A stretch of DNA of 12,808 bases, from contig CAZPAV010000059.1 in assembly GCA_964584755.1 (NCBI GenBank), positions 1 through 12,808 on the forward strand, read 5' to 3'. The stretch's first letter is position 1; the number at the start of each line of letters is the position of its first letter. The notes below the pieces were generated by a model that saw only the letters and a list, made by a program, of their open reading frames with translations, did no database searches and was not told the DNA's origin. Positions 5,780 to 12,432 of the stretch are shown piece by piece. Position numbers and translations under genes: made by a program. The stretch is from CAZPAV01 sp964584755. Lineage in GTDB: Bacteria > Actinomycetota > Acidimicrobiia > Spongiisociales > UBA5794.

Positions 5780-6664
5780 ATGCTTGAAGTCGACAGGTTG
5801 GCGAAGCGGTTCGTGGGTCGACCACCGGTGTGGGCGATCCGGGACGTGTCGTCGCGGGTCGCCCCGGGTGAGATCGTCGGCTTGGTCGGACCGAACGGGG
5901 CGGGGAAAACGACGACGCTGGCGATCGTGGCGGGACTCATCGCACCCACCGAGGGGAAGGTCCGGTTCGATGGTGAGTTCTGTGCTCCTCGAACGCCGCG
6001 ACCGTGGCTCGGGTGCTGGGTAGGCGAGCCGGGTTTCTACGGCCATCTCAGCGGCCTCGGGCATCTCGAGGTCACGTTGGGTCTGCGCGGCGTACGGTTC
6101 GACCGCCGTCGACTCTTCGAGCTGCTCGACGCGGTCGGCATCGAGGGAACGGACGCCCGTCGCCGGGTCCGCGACTACTCGACCGGGATGCGGCGCCGGC
6201 TGGCGTATGCCTCGGCAACGGCGGCGAGCCCGCCGGTGGTGATGCTCGATGAGCCGACCGCAGGTCTCGATCCGATGGGGATCCGAGCGATCCTGGATGA
6301 TCTCGTGCAGCGGGCGGAGCGCGGCGCGATGGTGCTGTTGTCGAGTCACCGACTCGCCGAGGTGGAGAGCGTCTGTGATCGCATCTACCTGATCGCGCGG
6401 GGAGTGGCCCACGAGCTGACGCGAGGGTCGTGGGGTGACGTGATCCGGGTCCGATGCTCGGACCCGGAACGAGCCCAACTCGTGCTCGCCTCCCGAGGTG
6501 CGTTCCGCATCGGCCGCACGGTGGTGCTCCCCGCGGCAGGCAACGACCTCCATGCCGTCATCGAAGAGCTGCGAAGGGATGGGATCGAGGTCGCCGGAGG
6601 CGACACCGGGCCGGCGACCCTCGAGGAGGCGTTCTTCATGGAATCCGGGCAGGAAGGGCGATGA
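5780..6664 (+). CDS. ABC transporter ATP-binding protein (ABC-2/drug or peptide export type)
   Basis: The protein has 294 residues. Walker A is GPNGAGKT (37-44), the signature is YSTGMRRRL (133-141, a common variant of LSGGQ), Walker B is VVMLDEPTAGLD (153-164) and the switch His is in LLSSHR (186-191). The Q-loop region reads GCWVGEPGFYGHLSG (78-92): the usual Gln is missing and a Glu follows one residue later, in a context like that of bacitracin/lantibiotic-type exporters. The C-terminus (about 210-294) is the short accessory domain often seen in ABC-2 exporter ATPases, ending in the ATLEEAFF motif. It hydrolyses ATP to drive the two permeases encoded next; its stop overlaps the next start (ATGA). 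No good ribosome-binding site precedes ATG 5780, so coupling to upstream translation is likely. Substrate unknown. Confidence 0.95.
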   Translation: MLEVDRLAKRFVGRPPVWAIRDVSSRVAPGEIVGLVGPNGAGKTTTLAIVAGLIAPTEGKVRFDGEFCAPRTPRPWLGCWVGEPGFYGHLSGLGHLEVTLGLRGVRFDRRRLFELLDAVGIEGTDARRRVRDYSTGMRRRLAYASATAASPPVVMLDEPTAGLDPMGIRAILDDLVQRAERGAMVLLSSHRLAEVESVCDRIYLIARGVAHELTRGSWGDVIRVRCSDPERAQLVLASRGAFRIGRTVVLPAAGNDLHAVIEELRRDGIEVAGGDTGPATLEEAFFMESGQEGR

Positions 6665-7656
6665 CCGGCCGCCTTCGGACCGCTGGAGTGCAGCTCGGTG
6701 TGCTCCTCCGGTTCCGGGTCGTGAGCGGAGTGCTGCTGGCGCTGCTGGTGCTCATTCCGCTGGTGGTGTGGCGGAACGTGAGCTACACCGCCGAGTCGCT
6801 CGACGCCAACTTGGAGTACTTCGCCGTCGAGATCCCGCGGCTCACCGCCGAGCTGGCCGCGGCCGGGACCACGCGGGAAGCCGATGAGATCGCCGCGCGC
6901 CTCGAGGGACTGAAAGACCAGTACGTCGCGGACCGGTTCGACGTGTACCGCTCCGGCGTGCCGGGATCCGCCGAGGCCGCACTGGGATTCGCTGCCGGCG
7001 CCGGAGGACCGATCCTCGGCTGGATCATCGCCATGGGGGTCGCCGGTACCGACCTCCGCCGAGGGACCTTCTTCTGGTGGCTCACCTCGGGGGCAGCCCG
7101 GGCGGCGATCTTCGACGGCAAGCTCCTGGCGCTCCCCACGCTCGCCGCGGTCTTGGCTTCAGGAATGGGAGTCCTGGGATCGTTGGCGGCGGTCGGCTTC
7201 AATGCCTGGTACCGGTCCGATCCGCTCTTCGCTCCGGCGGGGCCGGGGTGGGGGCACCTCGCCGCTGCGTGGGCGACCACGGTCCTCGTGGTGACCCTGT
7301 GGGCTGCGGCAGCAGCAGCGCTCACCTTCGCCTTGGGGTCGGGATGGGCCGCCGGACTGACCTTGGGCACATACGTGACCGTAGACGTGTTCCTGACGAC
7401 GCAGGTCCCCGGTGTCGCTCCGTGGCTGTTGACGATGCGTGTGGCTCAGGCCGGCGTGCCGCTCTGGCCACCACAGAGCCGGCTGACGATCGATACGTTC
7501 GGGTACCTCTGGTGGATCGGTCCGAGCCCAGCGACCCGATTCCCCGAGACCATGTGGACGGGCTACGTCGTCCTCGCCACCGTCGTGTGCGCGCTCGGCC
7601 TCCTCGGACGGCGTCGGCTCTCCCGTCTCGACTATCTCCCGGCCCCGGACCGATGA
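6661..7656 (+). CDS. ABC-2-like transporter permease 1
   Basis: The protein has 331 residues. About six membrane helices are visible: 19-37, 106-128, 155-180, 201-226, 228-250 and 300-316. A hydrophilic, partly helical extracellular loop (38-105) separates helices 1 and 2. The cytoplasmic segment after helix 2 carries GTDLRRGTFFWWLTSG, a form of the GxDxxxGTxxxxLTxG coupling motif of ABC-2 permeases; the next gene has the same motif. It starts inside the ATPase stop codon (ATGA overlap) and ends inside the start of permease 2. The three proteins probably form an ATPase2-PermA-PermB exporter. Whether it exports a peptide, drug or lipid cannot be told. Confidence 0.9.
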   Translation: MTGRLRTAGVQLGVLLRFRVVSGVLLALLVLIPLVVWRNVSYTAESLDANLEYFAVEIPRLTAELAAAGTTREADEIAARLEGLKDQYVADRFDVYRSGVPGSAEAALGFAAGAGGPILGWIIAMGVAGTDLRRGTFFWWLTSGAARAAIFDGKLLALPTLAAVLASGMGVLGSLAAVGFNAWYRSDPLFAPAGPGWGHLAAAWATTVLVVTLWAAAAAALTFALGSGWAAGLTLGTYVTVDVFLTTQVPGVAPWLLTMRVAQAGVPLWPPQSRLTIDTFGYLWWIGPSPATRFPETMWTGYVVLATVVCALGLLGRRRLSRLDYLPAPDR

Positions 7657-8624
7657 CCCCGCGCCCCGTTGGTGTCCGAGGAGAAGCCACGATCGTCGCC
7701 ACCAACCCGTTCCTCCGGACCGTCGGCGTGCTCGTGGCCGTCGCCGCTCTCGTGGTGGGGTTCGTCAACTCCCAGGCACGAGAACAGGTCCGCGCGGATC
7801 TCGCCACCATCGAGAGCCGACAGGCCGCGGTCACGCTGATGCGCGACTCGGGGATCACCGTGATCGACGGCGCCCCCATCAACGAGGAACTCCGCGCCCT
7901 CGACGCCGCTGCCACACGAGCGCGGCTGGATCTCCACTTCGGCTCGGTCCTCGGTGCCAGCGAGGCGATCCTGGGCCTCGCTGCCACGGCCCCGGGCGCG
8001 ATCCTCGCCATCGTCCTGGGTGCCTTCCTCACCGGCCGCGACTTCGAGCGCCGCACCTGGTTCTACGAGCTCACTTCCGGTGATCGCCGGATGGTTCGCC
8101 TCCGAAAGACCGCCACCGCGTTGTCCGTCCTGGTCACGTTGCTCTCGGTGGGCGTCACCCTGGCTGCCGTCGGTGCTGCTCTCGGCGGCCTCCTGGTCGG
8201 CTCGGCCGCGACCGGTGCACCTCGAGGTAGCTTCCTCACCGAGGTCGCGGCCGCCCTGCTCGTTCTCACCCTGTGGAGCCTCGTCGGTCTTCTCGGCGGT
8301 CTCGTCACGACCCGCTTCCTCGGGGGTGTTGCCGCCGGCTTGGGGCTGATGGCCGTCGACGCCGCGATCAGTCTCAACCTCCCCACATGGGGTCCCTACC
8401 TGCTGACCCCTCGGATCACCGGAGTCGCCAGGTTGTGGGCACCGACCTCCCCCGTATTCCTGGTGACGGGCCGGACCACGAGCCTCATGTGGTGGAGCAC
8501 CTTCACTGGCGTCCCTGGCTACACTCCAGCCGAAGGCGCCTGGGTCATCGCTCTCTACATCATCGGGTTGTGGGTGCTCGTCGGCGCCCTCCTTCGACAC
8601 CTGCCTTGGCGTGCCAGTGGCTGA
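7653..8624 (+). CDS. ABC-2-like transporter permease 2
   Basis: The protein has 323 residues and is related in plan to permease 1. There is one helix at about 21-38, an extracellular loop, a helix at about 105-127, then the coupling motif GRDFERRTWFYELTSG (128-143). Helices follow at about 155-183, 195-220, 222-240 and 296-314. ATG 7653 lies in an ATGA overlap with permease 1. An in-frame GTG a few codons later is possible but less likely, given the overlap. The stop at 8622 is followed at once by the decayed regulator copy, so this is the last intact gene of the operon. Pairing of two related but different permeases implies a heterodimeric channel. Confidence 0.9.
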   Translation: MTPRPVGVRGEATIVATNPFLRTVGVLVAVAALVVGFVNSQAREQVRADLATIESRQAAVTLMRDSGITVIDGAPINEELRALDAAATRARLDLHFGSVLGASEAILGLAATAPGAILAIVLGAFLTGRDFERRTWFYELTSGDRRMVRLRKTATALSVLVTLLSVGVTLAAVGAALGGLLVGSAATGAPRGSFLTEVAAALLVLTLWSLVGLLGGLVTTRFLGGVAAGLGLMAVDAAISLNLPTWGPYLLTPRITGVARLWAPTSPVFLVTGRTTSLMWWSTFTGVPGYTPAEGAWVIALYIIGLWVLVGALLRHLPWRASG

Positions 8625-8642
8625 TCGCCGTCGCAGACCGGT

Positions 8643-8837
8643 TCTCCGCCAGCGGACCCCCGGGAATCGATGCTCGTCGATATCCGAACTCCGACGCCGC
8701 TCGCGCCCCCCACCGAGGCAACGATGGTTCCTGACTCCCAACGGCCCGACCAGGCCAACACCGAACGGCTCATCGACGTCACCGGCCCATGCAACGGGAT
8801 CTCCCGGTCGACCGACGGCGAGAGCCTCGTGACCCAG
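8643..8837 (+). pseudogene. Decayed fragment of a second CU044_5270-like gene
   Basis: Without its 5' part, this stretch matches the middle of the intact gene at about 3500-3703. SGPPG aligns with TGPAG. After a frame change of +1, LVDIRTPTP aligns with FVQIRTAVG, PPTEATM with DPTTEAAY, TERLIDVTGP with TERFTDVTGP, and STDGESLVTQ with STDAETLVTQ. At the DNA level GTGACCCAG (3695-3703 and 8829-8837) is identical in both. The intact gene then continues about 370 bases, whereas here the next bases are already those of the promoter block. So the copy has lost its 5' portion, carries a frameshift and has an internal deletion joining mid-gene to promoter. There is no usable start, so it is not expected to be functional. 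Confidence 0.75.
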
Positions 8838-8842
8838 CCCCG

Positions 8843-8870
8843 GGAACCGGCTCGGCCCTCCCGACGAATC
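8843..8870 (+). promoter_or_regulatory. Putative ECF promoter B (second lipoprotein)
   Basis: GGAACC (8843-8848), a 16-base spacer and CGAATC (8865-8870), followed by ATCAGT. From GGAACC to the leader ATG the distance is 59 bases here and 58 at promoter A, and most bases agree, including the block CCGACGAATCATCAGT. Conservation is concentrated on the two boxes and their surroundings, while the genes that follow are unrelated. This supports selection for recognition by the same sigma factor, although recent duplication also contributes. Confidence 0.65.
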
Positions 8871-8901
8871 ATCAGTGAGGAACCCGAGAGGAGGGGTGAC
8901 C

Positions 8902-8955
8902 ATGAATCGACATGCAGCCGAGGCCACGCTGAGCGCGATGGTGCTCACCAAGTGA
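8902..8955 (+). CDS. Leader peptide B (17 aa), stop overlapping the next start
   Basis: ATG 8902 follows GGAGGGG with a 5-base spacer, the best ribosome-binding site in this unit. It encodes MNRHAAEATLSAMVLTK and stops at TGA 8953-8955, which shares bases with the GTG start of the lipoprotein gene (GTGA, 8952-8955). The lipoprotein GTG has no ribosome-binding site of its own, so terminating ribosomes probably reinitiate there. Start region and promoter match leader A at 4142. Confidence 0.55.
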   Translation: MNRHAAEATLSAMVLTK

Positions 8956-9380
8956 AGGACAGGAAAGGCGCACCGACGAGGGGAACGATCTGCTCGCTCG
9001 GCGTGCTGGCCATCCTGATCGCGGCCTGCGCACCCGGCGGTGGTGTGTCCTTGCCCACCTGGGATCCCGCCGAGGTCACCACCTTCCGGAGTGCGGCCTC
9101 GGGCGTAGGAACCCTCGAGTTCACCCCCGAGGGATGCGTTCATCTCGTCCTCGACGGCGGGAAGCGGATCCTCCTGGTCTGGCCGGTTCCCACCAGGCTC
9201 GAGGAAGACGGGTCCGCCATCCGGTTCGTCGACCCCGCATCCGGAGAGGAGATGCGGCTCCTCGACGGCGACCGGATCGAAGCCGGAGGCGGAACCGGAG
9301 CACCCGACTACGTGAACCCGCCGACACCGGCTTGCCGGGGTGACGAGACGTTCATCGTCAGCGCCATCGGCGTCCCATGA
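8952..9380 (+). CDS. Small putative lipoprotein
   Basis: The protein has 142 residues from GTG 8952. Residues 1-25 form a lipoprotein signal peptide with lipobox IAAC (Cys26). The mature part is a compact beta-rich domain with an acidic/hydrophobic alternating pattern (TLEFTPEGCVHLVLDGG, GKRILLVWPVP, SAIRFVDPASGEEMRLLDGD) and Cys residues at GCVHL and ACRGD that may pair. A hydrophilic C-terminus ends in ETFIVSAIGVP. The open frame continues upstream, but that part is leader and pseudogene sequence read in the same frame, so the GTG in the GTGA overlap is preferred. It faces the relaxase gene tail to tail with 67 bases between; no clear terminator hairpin is seen there. No family recognised. 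The shared promoter block suggests the same stimulus as the exporter operon. Confidence 0.8.
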   Translation: MKDRKGAPTRGTICSLGVLAILIAACAPGGGVSLPTWDPAEVTTFRSAASGVGTLEFTPEGCVHLVLDGGKRILLVWPVPTRLEEDGSAIRFVDPASGEEMRLLDGDRIEAGGGTGAPDYVNPPTPACRGDETFIVSAIGVP

Positions 9381-9447
9381 CGATGCGACCGCGAATCGAC
9401 ACCGCTCAGGACGACGTTCCCCGACGCGACCGAGCCGGCCGTCACGT

Positions 9448-12153
9448 TCACGTTCCCGCTGGGTGGTGTGAGTATCCGACCACCCGATCCAGGCGTGATG
9501 GCTCCGCCGGCTCGGTGCCTCTGGCTCGTTCCCGCCGGTGTTGGATGCTGTGGAGGATGCGCCGTTGCGGAGCGGCGTGGTCGACACTTTCCGGCTCGGG
9601 GGGTTGGCGAGCCTGGTCGGGGTTGAGTCGGTCGCGGTGGGCGATGGCGGGGTGGTCGATCCAGTCTCGGCCGAGGGCCTGGGTGAGCACGTCGGTGGCA
9701 GTCTGGTTGTTGTCGACGGCGATGTAGGCGTGGTTGGTGTGGCGTCCTCGGGTGAGGGGGGTGTAGATGCCTCTGGCGTCGGTGGGGATGTCGATGAGGA
9801 GGAGGGCGACGTCGACGGTGCGGCCTTGGGTGGCGTGGCTGGTCTGGGCGTAGCCCAGCTCGACGTGGTCGGTGACGTAGGCGGCGGGGAGCCGGATGGT
9901 GCCGGTCGCTCCGGTGAGGGTGACGCTGCGGTCGGGGTGGATGGCGGTGATGGTCCACCGGTCCCGGTTCTTGACCATGACCCCGAGGTGGGTGCGGAGC
10001 CGCCGGTCGTTGCGGCGGGTGACCACCTCATCGCCCACGAGTAGGTTCTGGTCGCCGACCTGCAGGGACGGGCCGTCAGGGTCGAGCTCCCCGGCCTGGA
10101 TTCGCGTGTGTTGGGCGTGCTGGTTGAGGCGGGTGACGGTGTCGGTCCGGTTCGCCATGAGCGCCACCGTCTGCCCGTCACTGCGGGCCTGCTGCCAGTG
10201 GGTGATGATCGCCTGGTCCATCTCCTCCACCCGGCCACTATGGAGGCGTCCGTGCCGGTCGTAGTCGACGAGCACGGCCGGGTCGCCGACCCGCAGACGG
10301 AGGCTGGCCGCACCCTCCCACCGGTGCCGGAAGCGCTGGACCTGATCCAACTCGACCGCCCCGTAGGTATCCACCAGGAAGCCGAACATGCCGCCCCGAC
10401 CCACCGGGGTGAACTGGCGGGGGTCACCGACCAGCACCACCCGCCAACCGTACCGGTCGGCAAGCCGAGCCAGCTCGGCCAGGTTCGGGGTGGACACCGT
10501 GCCGGCCTCGTCGACGATCACCGTCGCCCCCGACGGCAGCTCATAGGCCGGGTCGGGTGGCCGGTCCGGATGCCGATGTTCGTGGAGGAGCTTGTCCAAC
10601 GTGTCGGCGACCATGCCGGTCTCTGCGGCGAGCACGTCGGCGGCGACCGCGGTCGGGGCCACCCCGAACACCGCACGGCCCTGCACCTGCAGGTCGGCGA
10701 CCGCGGCGGCCAGCAGGGTGGTCTTCCCCGCCCCGGCCGGACCGACGATCAACTCCAATCCGGCATCACCGGCGACAGCGGCTGCTGCCGCCGCCTGGGC
10801 AGGGGTCAGCTCCGGGCCGGAGCCGACCACCAAGGCGGGCGTGCGGGACCGGTCGCTGCGACGCCGGTCGGCCCAAATGATGATCTGTTCCTCCTCGTCC
10901 ACGATGGCTTGGGTGGTGAGCGCCCGGTCCGTGGCGGCCTCGCTGATCGGACGCCCGTCCCGGCGCAGCATCACCCCGGGAGGGACCGGCCTCGACAGGT
11001 CCACACACCGGGTGGTGGCGACATGGTCGGCGAGCTGGTCGAGGAAGCCGACCAACTGGTCGGCGTCGACGGTCACCGTGGTGGGGACGGTGGCGGCGAG
11101 CTCGCGGACTAGCTCCGCGGGTCGCCACGTCGACTGCCGCCCGGCCAACGCCTCGAGGGCCCGGTCCACCATCCCCGCCACCGTCGCCGCGTCGATGCCT
11201 TCGACCTCGAGGTGACGTCCGATCACCGTGGCAACGATTCGCTCCGGGTCATACCCGAGCGTTTCAGCGCGTTGGTGCCACCATGCCCGCAGCTCGGCCG
11301 GTGACGTGCCCTGCGGCTTGGCCGGGCGGCTGTCCACCACCGCCTCCCGCCCCAGACGCCACCGCTCCTTCCGGGTCGGGTCCCTTCCCATCTGCCGACG
11401 AAACCGGGCCAGCTTCACCTCCAGCCGCTCCTCCACGTCCCGGGTGCGTTGCGAGAACTCGACCAACACCTCGGCGTCGACACCGGCCATCTCACAGATC
11501 CCATGCTCGGGTGTCTCCCAGCCAACCCCGAGACGCCGGGTCAACTCGGCCCGCAACGCCGCGTGATACAGGGCGGAGAGGGTCCGCTGATCCATCTTGA
11601 TCGTCCGAGCATCCAACGCCAGCCATCGGCCGTCGGGGGCGGGAACCCGGTTGACGATCACCGCATGGGTATGCAACTGCGGATCCAACCTGCGGCTCGT
11701 ATGCTGCCGGAGGATGCCGACCGTGATCCCGTCGGCGTCGACACACACCACATGGCCACGGCGGCGCATCCGGGTGTGGGCGTGGTCTTCCACCCACCCG
11801 AGCACCGCCTCCACCGCCCGCTCATGCGACTCGATCACCGCCCGGCGCACCTCCGGATCACCGACGGCGAACAGCACCGACACCGACTTCGGCGCTGAGA
11901 ACGTGGCGTCATACCCGCGTACCGACCCCTCCCCCAACCGGCGACCCAGATCCCGACCCGTCGCCGGATCCTGGCCGGCCATCACCGCCAAGAACGCCTC
12001 CGGCTGGATCTCGCCCGATAGGTTGAGCCGGCCTGCGGCTTGGCCCCACCAGCGGCCCGGCGGCTCGTCACCATCCAAGTAGTAGCCCGGCAGATGGTCG
12101 GTGTAATACCGGCCCGCCCCCGCGCCCTTCAACGTCATCACCCGCACCGTCAC
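9448..12153 (-). CDS. MobF-family conjugative relaxase-helicase (TrwC/TraA type)
   Basis: The protein has about 901 residues from GTG 12153. GTG 12147, GTG 12141 and ATG 12138 are in frame close by; the chosen start gives the usual VTVR start of actinobacterial homologues. The N-terminal relaxase domain has paired tyrosines YY16-17 and YY24-25, in the same places as in TrwC, then NLSGEI and the metal-binding histidines in HTSRRLDPQLHTH (His151, 161, 163). The C-terminal half is a RecD-like superfamily 1 helicase: Walker A GPAGAGKT (471-478), Walker B VIVDEA (545-550), GDPRQF (576-581) and YAQTSHATQGRT (768-779). It nicks oriT, stays covalently bound to the 5' end and unwinds the strand for transfer. 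All key residues are present and no frameshift is seen, so it looks functional. The repeat-rich DNA upstream is the natural oriT candidate. No coupling protein or secretion genes are in the window. Confidence 0.95.
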   Translation of the reverse strand: MTVRVMTLKGAGAGRYYTDHLPGYYLDGDEPPGRWWGQAAGRLNLSGEIQPEAFLAVMAGQDPATGRDLGRRLGEGSVRGYDATFSAPKSVSVLFAVGDPEVRRAVIESHERAVEAVLGWVEDHAHTRMRRRGHVVCVDADGITVGILRQHTSRRLDPQLHTHAVIVNRVPAPDGRWLALDARTIKMDQRTLSALYHAALRAELTRRLGVGWETPEHGICEMAGVDAEVLVEFSQRTRDVEERLEVKLARFRRQMGRDPTRKERWRLGREAVVDSRPAKPQGTSPAELRAWWHQRAETLGYDPERIVATVIGRHLEVEGIDAATVAGMVDRALEALAGRQSTWRPAELVRELAATVPTTVTVDADQLVGFLDQLADHVATTRCVDLSRPVPPGVMLRRDGRPISEAATDRALTTQAIVDEEEQIIIWADRRRSDRSRTPALVVGSGPELTPAQAAAAAAVAGDAGLELIVGPAGAGKTTLLAAAVADLQVQGRAVFGVAPTAVAADVLAAETGMVADTLDKLLHEHRHPDRPPDPAYELPSGATVIVDEAGTVSTPNLAELARLADRYGWRVVLVGDPRQFTPVGRGGMFGFLVDTYGAVELDQVQRFRHRWEGAASLRLRVGDPAVLVDYDRHGRLHSGRVEEMDQAIITHWQQARSDGQTVALMANRTDTVTRLNQHAQHTRIQAGELDPDGPSLQVGDQNLLVGDEVVTRRNDRRLRTHLGVMVKNRDRWTITAIHPDRSVTLTGATGTIRLPAAYVTDHVELGYAQTSHATQGRTVDVALLLIDIPTDARGIYTPLTRGRHTNHAYIAVDNNQTATDVLTQALGRDWIDHPAIAHRDRLNPDQARQPPEPESVDHAAPQRRILHSIQHRRERARGTEPAEPSRLDRVVGYSHHPAGT

Positions 12154-12227
12154 CGCCCACCACCCCCACGCTGACCGCAGGTGTGCACCCGTCTGTGGAA
12201 GCTCGGAGTCGGTCCGTCGACCCGTCT

Positions 12228-12432
12228 GAGCCGTCCGTCGCGGCTCGAGGCGCCTCGCTCGACGTTCGAGCGGTTCGCGGGACCATGCCACCTCGAGGCT
12301 GGGAAGTCGGCTCGGTGTCGGTGCACGGACGGAGAAGTCGAGCCGTTCCGTGCTGCCGGTGGTTTCCCATGTCGACGCATCGACACTTCCGGCATGGGTT
12401 CTGTCGACGTTGTGGGCGGTGCCATGCCCACA
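12228..12432. other. Putative oriT: cluster of inverted repeats upstream of the relaxase
   Basis: Five perfect inverted repeats lie within about 200 bases upstream of the relaxase start: GAGCCG/CGGCTC with a 7-base loop (12228-12246), the 12-bp palindrome CGAGGCGCCTCG (12246-12257), CGCTCGA-CGT-TCGAGCG (12256-12272), TGTCGA-CGCA-TCGACA (12370-12385), and TGTGGGC/GCCCACA with an 8-base loop (12411-12432). TGTCGACG also recurs directly at 12370 and 12402. MobF relaxases recognise a hairpin next to the nick site, and oriT usually lies next to the relaxase gene. The exact nic site cannot be named. Confidence 0.5.

Noticed and set aside
7632..10463. Minus-strand open frame of 943 codons across permease 2, pseudogene and lipoprotein genes
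   Set aside because: It spans several genes on the opposite strand and part of the relaxase in another frame. Its Gly/Arg/Asp-rich, repetitive product has no domain pattern, as expected of a GC-rich shadow frame.
9538..11112. Plus-strand frames 9538-10044 and 10108-11112
   Set aside because: Both lie wholly inside the minus-strand relaxase-helicase gene, whose catalytic and helicase motifs are complete.
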